Assembly: GCA_039545315.1 (NCBI GenBank)
Contig: BCIM01000006.1
Coordinates: 868,001-932,000 of the forward strand
DNA from: Kondoa malvinella
Taxonomy: Eukaryota; Basidiomycota; Agaricostilbomycetes; Agaricostilbales; Kondoaceae
DNA: 64,000 bases
Direction of reading: 5' to 3'
Positions 22,748-35,179 of the stretch are shown piece after piece; within the stretch, counting starts at the first letter, position 1; every line of letters begins with the position of its first letter. The notes beneath the pieces were generated by a model, which worked only from the letters and a program-made list of their open reading frames with translations, had not been told where the DNA came from and did not search any database. A program made the translations under genes and the position numbers.

Positions 22748-25294
22748 ACGGTTGACCTGTATTATTAGCTCGCACAATGCCACACGGACTCTTAATCAGA
22801 CTTGTATCGACATCAACCGCTCGTTCTCGACCAACTCAATGACTCAAATTCCACCAGAGAGCAGGTGCACGAAAGAGTCACGTCCATTGATAAGAGAAGC
22901 AGACGGCAGCATATCACAGGCACTTTGAACAGCGTATGCTTGCCTTGGTAGAGGGTGAGAAGGCTCAGAGCAGAAAGAAGGTCAAACAATTCAAGCCAGC
23001 ATGTCAGGTTGAGCAGGACAAGGTGATATCAGAAAAGGGAGACAGGATAGGTTGTTGGTGGACCAGCTCGAGATTGCGAAAGCAACACTTCTCCTATTCA
23101 CTACTGTGAAGGTACTTCGTATTCACACTCTTCAACCTCGATGCGTCGATGTCCACTGGTGTGTACAGCGACTTGAGACACGATCCACTTTGCGAAAGCC
23201 AGGTTGACTGGTCGGGCCTGACCAAATTCATCTGTTTCGCTCGCATGAGCGTTCTGCTCCAATGGTTTTCAGCAAAGAGACCTGCAATCCAACGACATCA
23301 AAAGACGCCGAATAATACCGTAGCACTGAAGATGGGCCCATTCAGTCTGAGCTTGTATAGATGAAGATCTGGGAAAAAAGGATCAGAAGCGCACGCGCGG
23401 CATTAAAGCAAGCACATACATAGGTGGAGCGGAATCAGCGGATGGACAGAGACCCTCTACGACCAACTTCTGTCGTTCCCATATACATGCACTGATGCCT
23501 GTGGTGCTGTTGAGTAGACTATGCTCTTCTTCGCAATCATCGCGTCTATGCTTCATGACCTTGCACGAGTCTAGAAATAACATGGTACGTGCTGTGCGCT
23601 AGTAGAAGCTATTCAGATGATGCAACGGAAAGGATATAGCGCAACGGACCTCTTTGATGTCTAGCACTGCCGGATTCAGCTCGAAAGAGAGCTTTCTCAG
23701 CGTGTCCCTTTTGCCCAAGCTGGAAGGCGATGGCTCGAGGAAGAGGAGCTCTACTGGGCCACAAGCAGGATAGAGTAAGAAACATTCTACCACGGCAGGA
23801 TTGCAGGGCGGGAAAGGCGTGTTCAGTTCACAGGTTGGCATCTTGTCTTTGTTAGAGGTATACAGATGTCTGGTATCTGTACTGCTGCGATGTCATCGTT
23901 GTCGACCGCTCGCGTTTAGCAAACGCTCGACTTTAGTCTGGTCGAGGCAGGAATGCAAAGTACCCCAATCACACCCATCAAAAAAAGAAGCAGAACAGCA
24001 TGTCACAAGAGCTCTGAAAAATGGATGCCTGCAGTGCGTTTGAGAGAGGGGGAGGATGCTCAGAACGGGAAAAAGCAAGCACTGTAGCATCGACTAGGAC
24101 AGACAGTGTTGGTGTAGCTACCGCAAGGGCTCTGCGTTATGCAACAGATCAAAGCCACGAGCCAGCGAGCCGCGGACCGGTAAGTGCGTTCGGTCGAGGA
24201 TGGGACAGACACCTACAACGACGTCAAGCTGAGACAAGAGAGCGGGAGAAGGCCGAGAGCATCAGGCAAGGCAAGGCAGATGTTTCTACGTATTACTCTA
24301 CGGCGAGGATCAAAATAAGCATTGGCAGAGACACAAAGCTAGGCACGGTTTGCACGGTTGAAACATTGCATGCGGGGGATAAAGAGCCATAACCGTTAAG
24401 GACAGTTGTGCGAGGCTGGTTGAGAAGCGAGTCGACGGAACTGTACGCTGCTGAGCTTGTTCGGAGAGATGGATGCGGTAGATTCAAGAGGATGAAAAAG
24501 GCTAGGCAAGCATCGCAGTCGAACAAAGCGCCAGCACGCTGTCGGAGGAGAAACAAAAAAGCCACCCGACAATAGCGCAGTCATCAGAGCGGCAAATGCA
24601 GATGACTTTTTGTTCTTGACATGCATGAGCGAGTCAAAAAGAACCGCGTAATTAAACAGATGCAATTCCGCTCGCCCTATTGTCCAAATGTGAGGCACGA
24701 GGGGAACCGAATGCTGATGCAAGCAAGATATAGAGAGAAACATGAGCGATCGTAATAAGAGACATGAAGCGATAAAAGGCAACTTTTTTCGGATTGCAGA
24801 GACATTAAAGTCTTTCTTGCGTGGGCCCTTCTGGTGTGTCTTCTGACTTGCCTGATGCTTTGCGATAGCCATGCAGAGGACAAAGAAGCAAACAAAAGTC
24901 CGACACCACTTGACCGCTCAACGATTATTGACGTTGGCACGAACGCGTCTGTGCGCCAACAAATTGGACGAACAATAGCAGAGGCGCATCTTGTCCTTTT
25001 CCCAGCAGCGCCGGTCGCCTCTCAACACTCCCAAGATATTCTCTTCGGTCCAGTCACGCCCTCGACGCTTCCATTCTTTCAAGACCCCCGCACTCGTTTC
25101 AGCCTTCTAAGGTTTTCTGCGCGTCACTTGCCAGTCAATTCATCATCCCGCGAACCTTCGCTATTACTCTGCTGCACGAGAACGCGGCCTCGAATCCTTG
25201 TTTTCTTTGGGCGTCTGCTTCTCGTCAAGAAGTGTATTTCCCTCTTTCCCTCAACGCAAACCCCCTTGGTTTTTTTCCCGAACCAAGAACAAGC
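22748..25294. other. 2.5-kb stretch without a recognisable gene
   Basis: This is the longest gap in an otherwise compact window. Frames on both strands are short or of implausible composition, and I find no tRNA, snRNA or repeat array by eye. The last part, about 25010-25294, is pyrimidine-rich and is probably the 5' leader of the arrestin-like gene. The rest may be regulatory or encode a noncoding RNA. Confidence 0.5.
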
Positions 25295-27538
25295 ATGTCG
25301 ACCCAGCACACTCGCACTCGCTCTCTTCCTTTCTCATCTGCCAGAGCTACTGCTACTGTAAGTCTTGTTTATTACGTCGCAAAGATCGTCACGCGGGCTA
25401 CGTACTGATGTCTCATCTCTCTTACAGGACGACGCAATGACTGTCAGATCACCAGCCAAGCAAGGTGGACCAGCTCATGAGCCTGTAACAAACATTGTCC
25501 CTCTGCCATCGCATTCCCCTTCCACATCCACATCCAGCTCTTCCCTATCATCAAGTGACGAAGACAGCGATGCAACCAGCAGTGCAGCATCTACACCTCG
25601 CTGTACGCCTCCAGCTTCACCTCTACCTTACAAACGCGGTCGAACAATAGAGAAAGCACTCGCAGCTCCAGTTCGACCAAAGCTGAAACTCGACCTCATA
25701 CTCAGCGGCCACGCGCCAGGGACAGGCGCAACTCCTCCACCACCAGCAAAGGAAGACATGGCTCCGGCAGCCTTCTTCCCATGCCAGCGTGTCGCTTTTG
25801 CACCCAAACTCCTTCTCACCGGTGCACCTCTTCGAATCGCTTCTAATCTTCTACCTTCTTCTTCTACCTCGTCATCTGACCCGGTAGATGAGACCTCTGG
25901 TGAAATGCGCTTGTGCGGAATGGTGCTCTCAGTCACTGGCGTGGTCGAAGTCCTAGGCGCGCCTTCGCGTTCAGCAAAATCAACAGAACGCGTCGTCAAG
26001 AGCAGTCGACTCATTGCTGATTTCTGTACCAACCTGACGGATGGCATCAAGATCTGGCAGAAGGATGCGAATATGGTTACTGTGCGCAAAGAGCAGGAAG
26101 ATACGGAACAACCGCCGCGCAAGAGGAAGAGGTCGCATAGAAAGGAGTATCTACCAGTGGGTAGCTATGTGCTTCCGCTGAGTATGAAGATTCCTGCTTC
26201 AGATCAATTGTATGTCTTCTTCTTTGTGTGCGTTTGAGCTACTCTGACAGTCTTTGTAGACCTCCGTCATTCGAGTCTGAACACTTTCGTCTTCGGTATA
26301 CAATGACATTGGCGCTCTTCGGCTGCCCCTCAGCTACGCTCAAAGAAGGTACTCGGCCCAAGGTCTTCAAGCTGTGTCATATTCCTTTCGTCATTCTGCC
26401 AGCGACTTTACCTTCCCTTCCACCTTCGCTGCCAGAACTCATGTACTCGCCGCCTTCTGGCATAATACCGTCCGCAACTCAGCTCATCAGCTCTGTAGCC
26501 AAATACACTGGCGTCTCTTCCCTTTTCGGCTCTTCGCCTCCACCCTCACCTCATGGGCAGGATTACTTTGCGCCCAAAGTCGAACAAGACTGGTACATCA
26601 AGACTGAGCTACCTACTGCCTCTTTCTCTCCAACCGGCTCCATTCCAGTCTCGCTCGCCATCAAAGCGCCCGTTAACCAGCCTCAGGCAGTAGCTGGTCT
26701 TCGGCAACAAATCTTTGTTCGCCTCACTTTGCTTCGTCGGCTTTACGTTCGCGAGTCGGCTATCCCGATAGAGAAGGAGAATGACTGGGGTATGGGTCTG
26801 GCCGGTTGCTTTCCTGAAGAGATGCTTTGGGAGCGATACGAAAAGGAAGAGAAGGAGATTAGCCAACAATGGGGCCTCATCTCGCTTCCTGCTGGCGCTT
26901 CTTCTAGCTCAAGCTCGAAGAACATCATCGACAACCTCTCGATAGACTTGGCCCAAATCTACAGCTCGCAATCTGCTTCTTCGCCCATTGGTTGCTCAAC
27001 ATGGCTCGATCTCGAGCCTGGATCTGGGAAGCCGTCTTTGCGCCATGGCGAAAGCTCTTGGTTCTCACCTAGCGTTCTCGAATCTGCTCAAGCGCACAAC
27101 ACCAAGTCTTGGGACAAGCATTACCACGCTTCTTCTCGGTTCTTTGTCGCTATCGAAATCGGCTTCTTCCCAACAGATCAGCTATCTTCTCCATCAAATC
27201 AGTCTACAGGCTACGTGCCATGTACTGGCCCATCTCCATGGGCAGCTCGTCGACCGATCTCAGCTTCGCCTCGTCTGCCCACTTTCCCAGGCAAGCTTCG
27301 CGAGCTCCTCGTGCCCATCACCATCGGCTCAGTCGCAGAACCAACATTGGCTCGCTTCCAGACTCTTTCGCGGCCACAACAAGACTACCAAGGAGAAGAG
27401 CGCGGCGCAACTGGAGACCACGAGGATTCCAGCTCGCGCTGCCCGACTCAAGGTCCAGGTGAAGGCGAACCTTGGATCTTGCCACCCCCGAATTACACAG
27501 AAGCTCTTCGAACAGCACCGGCTTTCTTATATACCTAA
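25295..27538 (+). CDS. Arrestin-like protein with a PPxY motif
   Basis: 707 residues from exons 25295-25357, 25428-26209 and 26260-27538. The first exon is short (MSTQHTRTRSLPFSS) and joins in frame to DDAMTVRSPAK. The arrestin C-domain is suggested by PPSFESEHFRLRYTMTLALF right after intron 2, QIFVRLTLLRRLYVRES and LRELLVPITIGSVAEPT. Near the C-terminus WILPPPNYTEAL contains PPNY, a PPxY motif of the kind that binds WW domains of Rsp5-type ubiquitin ligases. Alpha-arrestins use this to direct ubiquitination and endocytosis of plasma membrane transporters. A basic patch (RKRKRSHRKE) lies near residue 265. The N-terminal arrestin lobe is divergent, hence the moderate confidence. Confidence 0.65.
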
Positions 27539-27892
27539 TCGATGTCCACCAACTTTGCATGGTTGTTTTATTCGGTTGTTCAGTTTGCACACTTTACATC
27601 TTGTCATTGTATTTCAAAGAGGCATCAAAGGGGCACTAGTTGATTTGTCATGTACACTATAAGGTGTACATTTTGGGTTAATGCACTATCATCATTTCAG
27701 ACCGCTCCTTCTTCGCGTCCTTTTGCCATTGGAAGCCGTGCAAGTTCCGCGACAGGTGCAGAGTGCAGGAAGTATGGACATCAATGGATTGCACGGTGAG
27801 GTAATTGATTAGCATGGTATCTGTACAAGAAGATGCAGTGTCCATCACATGCCCGATATAAACCCAATGGTGTCTAGACAATTGCAACAATG
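27539..27892. other. Convergent intergenic region
   Basis: 354 bp between the stop codons of the arrestin-like gene and VNX1, which face each other. It must hold both 3' ends. AT-rich around 27590-27690. No gene seen. Confidence 0.45.
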
Positions 27893-30800
27893 CTACGCCC
27901 ACAGCGAGTAGAAGATGGCCTGACTTTGCTGAAGTGTAGTCAGGGTTGGCTGTCGTAGGGTAGAAGTAAGCGGGTATGTAATCGAAGCGAGGTTGAAAAG
28001 GGGTGTGTCCTGCGAGTGGGGCGCTCAGTCTGGAATATACGAGGACGATAGGCGACTTACCTCCGGGTCGCCCGTCGCAGGCGCAAAGTAGAATCCGGCT
28101 ATCAAAACCATATAGCTGAGCAGATACATCAGCGTTTATTGACTCAGACTTGTCTGGAGACCCACCTGAGCACCAGGATACTGCCTCTGTAGTAATTCGC
28201 CCGTGCTTCAAGGTAGACATAGGTGAGAAGGAAGACTGAGAACAAAATGGCGATCACACTGAACACATTGTCAACACTGATCAGCGATGTGGCACAAAAT
28301 ACTTACTCCCATCGTGGAATAATTAGCCTATTTCCCAGGGGATCAGTATTGCCTTGAGCTTAATCAAGGAAACACTCACGCGAAAGCATGATGCAGCACG
28401 GATTCTTTTCCTCGGCCGTAAAAGTATGTGAAGGCGACCATAGCAGGAATCTGCAGCAGGCAGACTTGCAAAGCATACGCCGAACCGATTTCCATACTAA
28501 ATCAAAATCAGTATAAGCCGGCTGAGTTTATTTTGGAGCGCACCTGAGAGCAATATTGCCATTCAAAGCGAAAGAGATGGCATTCATAAATTCCGTTGTG
28601 TTGGGCACCAATGCAAAGAGTGAGATGCCAAGGAATTTTTCAGGAATGCCCGAACCGTCGAGCACTACGTCGACGACATCGACCAGAATCTCTGCGCTCT
28701 ATATGAGACCATAACAGGCAGGTACAAATTGACTTACCAGCAATAATGGCATATAGAACAGTGCAACCCATCAGGACACTGGCACTCTTGACTCGGCTCC
28801 AATTTGGCGCATCGTGACCACCATGCGCTTCACCTCCACCATGAGCAGCTTCTGTAGCTCCTTTTGATGCTTCGCGGGCATGAGAAATGTGCGAGATTTG
28901 TCGACGCATACCAGATCCAGGATGGTCAAAGGTCGCGGCAGTTCCAGTCCGCGCAGTTGCTGGTCGATGTTGTCCACCATCTGGATGGACACCCAATGCG
29001 CTCGCAGTAGCAGTCACTACTTCTACGGCACGATGGAACTCTTCAGCTGTCAAGCCGGCGGGGAGATGCAATTGTCGTGAGACATCACGCTGCTGATCTG
29101 ATGCTTTTTGCTGTTGCTGCTGCATCGACCCAAATCCTGGGGTGACTGCTGGGGTGCTCTGAGTAGACATTGAGCTAATCGGTCGTTCCGCGGATCCGCC
29201 ACGTCGACCAGAAGAGCTTTCAGAAGGGTATGACTGTCGATTCGCATGAGGCAATAGCTTGTTTACGAGATCGCCGGGCGCTACTCGAGAGTGTCGATTC
29301 GTGTTGCCATGGTGCTCGACGATTGATGTCAACGGCGCGAGCGATGTAGCCGTGTGAGGAACAGTATTAGGTGCTGAGACAGCTTGCGAATTTTGCCAAA
29401 TTTGGGAAGCGTGTGTTCGGAGCGAGAACCACAGGCCGATGAGGTAAGACTGTTGTCGCATCAGCTACAATATCGGTGACACAAGACGAGCAGACATACC
29501 AGGACAAGGATGAAAGCACAAAAGTAGCTGAGATTGCAAACCGTATTCTGATAGAAGGGGTCGTCGACTGGGTTGACATGCACGTAGACACATCGATCGC
29601 ATTTCCAGGCTGTTCCGGAAGTGCCATCGGGCGGACAGCCATCGCAAGCCAGTTGGAACTGCATATACTCGTCAGCTCAATGAAGGTGCAGCTCTGCAGG
29701 ACACACAGTACCATAGATCTCGTAGAACAGAGTCGGAGTAAGGGTGCCAATGATGGCCATGATCAACATAGTACTGGTCACACCAGCACTACGAGCATTG
29801 AAGCGTTGCTCTTTCCGCCTAACCGCTCCGCTGACCATACTGAGACCGGGCATCAGCAATACACCAGCCAACAAACTGCCGACAATCGATCCTTCCACCA
29901 ATTCAGCCTTGCCTTCGTTGAGCGCAATGCTGTATAGGATGATTTCAATGACAGAACCGAAAGTCGCATTAATGACAGCGCCCATGCCGATAGATGATTG
30001 CGCAGATATAGACGCGACCGCCATGCCGATAAAGTAAGATAATGGAATGACACTGAGCAGAGAGAGGACAAAGATCATTCCTTGACCAGCAAGGAGTTCG
30101 AGCAATTTGTTGTCTGGGTGTCGAGCTGCGATATGTCGAAGAACAAAGTTGTCAAAGATGACGAATAGAATCAAGGGTAGGAGGTTGATGAACAAGATGT
30201 TGACTCCATCCACGGTATACTTGTAGTATTGCAGACCGAGCGCTTTGTAGGTGCAGAGCAGGACCTTGTTGCGAGGAGCGACCAGTCGACCAGCACCAAT
30301 GTCAGCCGCGTAGACTTTGTGAGAGTGTCGAGGTGCCAGTTGACCAGCTTTGAGTGGTGGAGCGGAAACGGCGGCTTCTTCTGCAGATGCATCAGGCGAC
30401 AGATGAAATCGAGGTGCAGAGCGGAAGTGTAATGCCAACGGTTCGACCGAAAGATGACACAGCAAGACCCAGAGCAATTTGGCCATCGGGATCGTAAAGA
30501 CCAAGCCCCAACAGAGAGTGCAGACCAGTAGCATCAAAGGAGCCACAATGAGGTAGAAGGCGATCCAGTAGCAGACTCGACCCAAAGCGCGGAAGCGGAA
30601 CGAATCATCTGCGTTGTAGATCTGGTCTGGATGATCGTCCAAAATCTTGATACCGGTTGGCGATTCATCGTTGACGGCAGTTTCAGATCCAGACCTCGAT
30701 ATTGATGGAGGCGGAATGGAACCATAGTCGCGAGCTGTTCCAGTCGAGTTGGTGCTGACTAGAGGTCGACGTTCAGCCGCAGGCGAAGCATTGGCCCGAA

Positions 30801-32645
30801 GAGTCGCTTTCCCACTACCATTGCTAGCTGATCTGGAACCATTCTTGCTTTTGGGCGAGTCACCAACTTCAGTCTCTTCATCCGTATCGTCATATCCATG
30901 ATGCACCGATTCAGGCCTTTCCTGATCCTCGTCGAAGAGCGAATCATCCGGTCCTTCTACATACCGACCAAAGGGCCAGAACAGATAGCCCCCAAGCTCG
31001 AATAGAACTCGACCGTACTTTGATCCACCCCAAGGAACGATCCAAAGAATTAGACTGACGAGAAAGCAGACCAGACAAAGCCAAGAGCCGAAAAGCACAG
31101 TCCAGAGTATGTTGCCAGGTAAGAAATGACGTTCTGCGGTATACGAAGGAGCGAGATGAAGTTCATTCTCGGCGTTGCGAGTGACTGTGCGAGACTTCTT
31201 GTATAAGGCCGGTTTCCAAATAGGTAGACCGAAAGGATGTTCAATGTTGATGGCGTCTTGGCGGTCCTTGAGGGTATCTGTGAGAAACACGGCACTCTAA
31301 GCTCAGGTAAGAGCAGACATGACCATTGCCTCACATTCGACATCATCACCAGCACGAGAATCCGCATCGGAGGATGAGTCCGACGGTTCCTCATTCTCCA
31401 AAACTGTTCCTTCCTGCTCATCGTCTTCCACTTCCTCCGCACTCGGCTCTTCAGCTACGGTCGATGGTTTCGCACTAACAGGTGCGTTGTCAAACACATC
31501 CGCAGTTGGTGTAGCTGTTCCATCGGTGCTTTCATTCGTAGACAAGGCATAACTAACGCGTCGACCAGCGCTCCCGCTACCAGTCAGAGGTCTAGCATGT
31601 TCAGCAGATGATTCCAAGCCGAAAGTAGTTGGACTGCGTGGTGTGCTTGCCAGACTATCGGCAGTATTGGTTCGAGGGGACATGGTCGGACGAGGTATAG
31701 CTCGGCCAGTGTTCATGTAGTCATCTTCGTCCGCTTCGGAGACATCGAGGTCCGTGCCTTCCGGTGCAGAAGTCATGGATGAATCGCGATAAGATGGATG
31801 AGCGCTTATTGGCGGTCGAGAAGAGGGTGCATGAGATGAAGCGCGAGACATGGATGGTGTGCGCATGGTCTGTTGAGCAGCCTTGAGTCGGGCTTTCTTT
31901 TCAGCTTCCTATAGACAGAAGTCAATGACAGCCCTAGTTTGTTAGAGCGGAATCCAACCTTCTGTTGCTTCTTGCGCTCTCTCATCCGACGCTTGATGAG
32001 CATTTCACCTCTATCCATGCCAACAACTTCATCATCTCCTGAATCAGGTTCTGCCTTCCTTGCAGCTGAAGTAGACGCATCTCCGGCTTTCGAGCTGAAT
32101 CCACCTTCGCTCAGGACATCGAATTCATCTTCAGACGCAGAAGTAGAGCTGGCAATGCGTCGGCTTTGACGCGCCTTGCCTTTATTGTGTTTGCCATCCC
32201 CGGCTCTAGGTGTATTTCCAGGACGCGACATGGTCGAGCGAGCAGTAGAGACGGATCGATTCGTAGGAGGTTTGAGACCTGCAGCTTGCCGGGCTTGCAA
32301 GGCTTGTGCAGACAGCGGCAAGAAAGGCAAGGTCGCTGATGGAGGGTTGGAACCAGCTTGAGATTTGGCAGGAGGGAACTCTACGCGTGCAGCGGATGAA
32401 GGCGTGGATTGAGAAGAAGATGCGCTGCGCTCTGAAGCGGCACTGGCAGCAGAGGGCTCAGAGCTCGGATGACCTTTTCCTAAAGCAGCACTGCTGGCTG
32501 TTTGATCCGATGAACGCAAGATTGCCGTGGCCGTACTAGAGTCGCTCGAGGTGCTCGCTTCAGACACACTTCTGCCTAGCCGAGCCTTGCCAGACTCCTG
32601 TGTCGCAGGTGGACCAGGCTCAATCGGCGAATCTTGTTGGTTCAT
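27893..32645 (-). CDS. VNX1: Vacuolar/endomembrane monovalent cation-proton antiporter, VNX1-like
   Basis: 1421 residues from eleven exons: 31959-32645, 31342-31908, 29707-31296, 29500-29658, 28738-29449, 28544-28691, 28380-28496, 28307-28327, 28166-28258, 28061-28115 and 27893-28009. The 2-3 junction uses a weak GTCGAA donor and is least certain. The N-terminal 430 residues are low complexity and cytosolic, with EMLIKRRMRERKKQQK. Membrane helices follow. CaCA motifs are GAVINATFGSVIEIILYSIA in the first half and GISLFALVPNTTEFMNAISF with ALNGNIALSMEIGSAYALQV in the second. A long hydrophilic loop with Gln runs separates them. This layout, with an extended N-terminus, matches yeast Vnx1 (Na+, K+/H+ exchange) rather than short Vcx1. 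Confidence 0.88.
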
Positions 32646-33311
32646 CTTGAAAGGGGGATATATTGGATTGTAGGGTATTTGCAATGGAGTGTTATTTATT
32701 ATACTGATGCTCTCATGAATACGATGGGCGGCCAAGGTCAGATCGCTGAGTCGGGAAGACAGACAGACGCTCGCTCCTACCGAAACCGTGACTCGGCTGT
32801 CCTTGCTTTGCTGTGCGTGTAGGGTCCTAGTGTCAAAGTGTCTGGCTGTTGTCTTTCAATGCTCCCTGCGCACATCAGTTGCAACGTGCGCCAATCGAGC
32901 ATTTAGCTCTGGAGTCCCGGTCATTGCATTTAAGCTTCTCTCCTCATTCCTTCTCTCTTTTGTGCTGCCCTCTCGCCTGCACTGTCGCCTGCCTGTCACA
33001 CTCGTCCTCTTTCTTTTCGTGCATTACGATCTGATAGGCCTATGTCGCGTCACTTGTCGGGAAACTGTTCTTGGTATAATCTGGTCGCTCCTGGGCTATC
33101 TTATGCGTACTGATCTATGCTCTTTCTGCGCGTGTTGTCGTATTATATGGTCTTGCCCTGCCTCAAGAATTATCGAAGCACCTCTAAGCGCCACTACCTG
33201 TCGATTCGAGGCAGTGTCAATCCGGCCTGCTCTTTCTAGCTTTCTACTCTTCTTCTCATCTGGCCATCATCTTTCTTCTCTTCGTAATCTACCTCATATC
33301 CGCTGGTCGGA
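32646..33311. promoter_or_regulatory. Divergent intergenic region VNX1 / membrane protein
   Basis: 666 bp between start codons. The plus-strand half is strongly pyrimidine-rich (about 32930-33010 and 33225-33290), as often seen in fungal leaders. Frames inside are of odd composition and probably not coding. Confidence 0.45.
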
Positions 33312-34028
33312 ATGTCTAACTCTACCGACGCTCTTTCACCCGAATTACCTGCCGCTTCTGGTCTTGATGATGCCGCTGCTCAAGAAGGCATGACTACTCA
33401 GACCAAAAGTGAGCCTTTCTTATTGCTGCCTAGACGGACAACAGTTGACTTTTAAGTAGTTATCGGCGCTTCCATCGTTGGAGGAATCTTGCTTCTTATC
33501 CTTCTCAGTGGCGCGTACGCCATCATCCAAGCGATCTCGCACCACGATACTCCGCAAGGCGAGAAAGTTCGACGAGCATGTGGATGTTTACCTCTAGTTC
33601 ACAAAACGCTCCCAACTCCCGATCCAGAACTAGCAAAGAAGCAACAACAAATGGTTCAAAAACCAGCCGATTGGCAGACCCAAGCTAATCATCGCATGAC
33701 TCGAGGTCATCAAGCTACCTTAGCTTATCAACAACATCAAGCGGCAGGGGAACAGCGCTACAGACAAACTCTCGCACCGCCTCCGTCTGATATGGAGGAC
33801 GTTCCCCTCGTTACGCCTATTGCTGGTTATCCTACACCACAAGATGCGCCTAGACAAAGACAAGCGAGGTCAATGTTGGGTGTTTCCGAGGCGAATTTGA
33901 GACCGACGAGTCCTTCGATGTATTCGCAGTCGACTTGGAACAGTCCGCCTAGGGAGACGACTGGTTTGCCCGTTGCTTCGCCAGGGTCTGCTCGTAGTGT
34001 AGGTCTTGGTCAAAACAGAGCGAATTAG
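33312..34028 (+). CDS. Single-span membrane protein of unknown function
   Basis: 221 residues from exons 33312-33408 and 33460-34028. A short acidic N-terminus with a Ser/Thr-rich start precedes one transmembrane segment, IIGASIVGGILLLILLSGAY, near residues 33-55, followed by a basic Cys-containing stretch (KVRRACGCLPLVHK) and a Gln/Pro-rich cytoplasmic tail ending VGLGQNRAN. The layout suggests a type III single-span protein with a possibly palmitoylated juxtamembrane CxC. No family recognised. It shares its upstream region with VNX1. Confidence 0.7.
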
Positions 34029-34244
34029 AACAGCCGTTGATGCTTTGTACAGCCCCGACCAGGCGGTTGGATCTGATGCAGGCGACCTCCAAGCATTGTT
34101 CGAAGTCTCTCAATAGCGCTTCTTGACAAGCAGAGAAACGAAATTTGGGAGATTGACATTCTGAATCTATGCAAAGTTCATGCTGTAATTGTACAATTCA
34201 ATAATACATACCCCTTCCGAGTTTCTTTCTTGATCCATCATATG

Positions 34245-34859
34245 CTACGGATTGAGGGCCATGATACTCGCGCGAGAGAGCTCTAGCTGCTTCTCCGTGT
34301 CTGCAAAGGTATGAGCTTGCATCAACGCGATCAGGCGAGAAATCTGACCTTTTGACAAGCCATCCCTAACAGCAGACAAGATTACTTTCCGATCATGCAT
34401 CACAGCAGCTTGCTGAGTCTTTCTTATAGTGCCTGTACGGAGGCTTTCAGTAATTGCCAAAGCAACAACCGGAAAGCAGTACGTACCACCGACATGCAAT
34501 ATCCTAACACAACAATCCGCTCCCTTGACCTGCCTGATAAACGTCAAAGCGCCCTGAACCATATTCTCTGTTGACCTCGACGTGCGGATGATGCATATTC
34601 GCGTAGTAGGCGAGAGGTACTTGACTACTTTCGAATCAAACAAGATCGATGTAGAAAGAAGGGACAACTGACTGTTTAGCGCACTACCTACTTGAGACCA
34701 TCCCACATCACCAAAGTTACTGGAGAGGGATTCGCGGATGATGGTGATGACGGTGCCTTCGTTCAATGCTGGTGTTGGTGATTTGTTATTCGCAGAGAAG
34801 GGCAGAGAAGATTCAAATAGAAACTCGACCAGTAGATAGCGATGCTTGATTCGCACCAT
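34245..34859 (-). CDS. POP5: RNase P/MRP protein subunit Pop5
   Basis: 171 residues from exons 34673-34859, 34487-34627 and 34245-34432. Pop5 is a core protein of the ribonucleases that process pre-tRNA and pre-rRNA. The start MVRIKHRYLLVEFLF is the family signature, and VKYLSPTTRICIIRTSR then RILHVGGTIRKTQQAA match the conserved core; the last is produced only by removing a 54-nt intron that is itself open in frame. The first intron (34628-34672) is also open in frame, so an intron-blind translation would look longer but wrong. It diverges from RPS19. Confidence 0.93.
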   Translation of the reverse strand: MVRIKHRYLLVEFLFESSLPFSANNKSPTPALNEGTVITIIRESLSSNFGDVGWSQVGSALNSQLSLLSTSILFDSKVVKYLSPTTRICIIRTSRSTENMVQGALTFIRQVKGADCCVRILHVGGTYCFPVVALAITESLRTGTIRKTQQAAVMHDRKVILSAVRDGLSKGQISRLIALMQAHTFADTEKQLELSRASIMALNP

Positions 34860-35179
34860 TGCAAAGGGAGCACAGTAAGATAGTACAGCTAGACCGAGCT
34901 GGTATAGACATAAAAGCAGACAGGGGGCTGAAATCTCAGCTCGCCAGGAAGAGCAGTAGCGGCTTGTCAGATAGAACAAAGAGCCCGCAGAAGGTTTCGG
35001 CGCTTTGGGTCGTCGTCTTCGAAGTCACAAGAACGATTCTTGACCACAAGTGCAAAATTTTCATGCCTCTGTTCGCAACCACCCTCTTCCCTTGAGCCCT
35101 TCCCCTTGAGATCTCCTCGCTGTGAGCTCTATCCTGTGATCTACGGCGTCGTAATCTTACCATCAAGTAGACCGTCAAG
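34860..35179. promoter_or_regulatory. Bidirectional promoter POP5 / RPS19
   Basis: 320 bp between the start codons of two ribosome-related genes, so both promoters and leaders lie here. The RPS19 side has pyrimidine runs at about 35079-35115. No TATA box seen. Confidence 0.5.

Noticed and set aside
24396..24872. 158-codon minus-strand frame in the 2.5-kb gap
   Set aside because: No motif, irregular hydrophobic and Cys-rich composition and no supporting exons nearby; likely chance.
24834..25361. 175-codon plus-strand frame before the arrestin-like gene
   Set aside because: Low-complexity Leu/Phe/Ser-rich product from a pyrimidine-rich leader; the gene itself starts at 25295 in another frame.
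27678..28060. Longer alternative VNX1 C-terminus in another frame
   Set aside because: The phase-0 donor after DPE joins 28009 in a frame that stops at 27893; the longer frame would need a phase-2 donor that is not present.
34440..34500. Extra 18 residues inside Pop5 read without splicing
   Set aside because: They interrupt the invariant HVGGTIR motif and have GT...AG ends; they are an intron.
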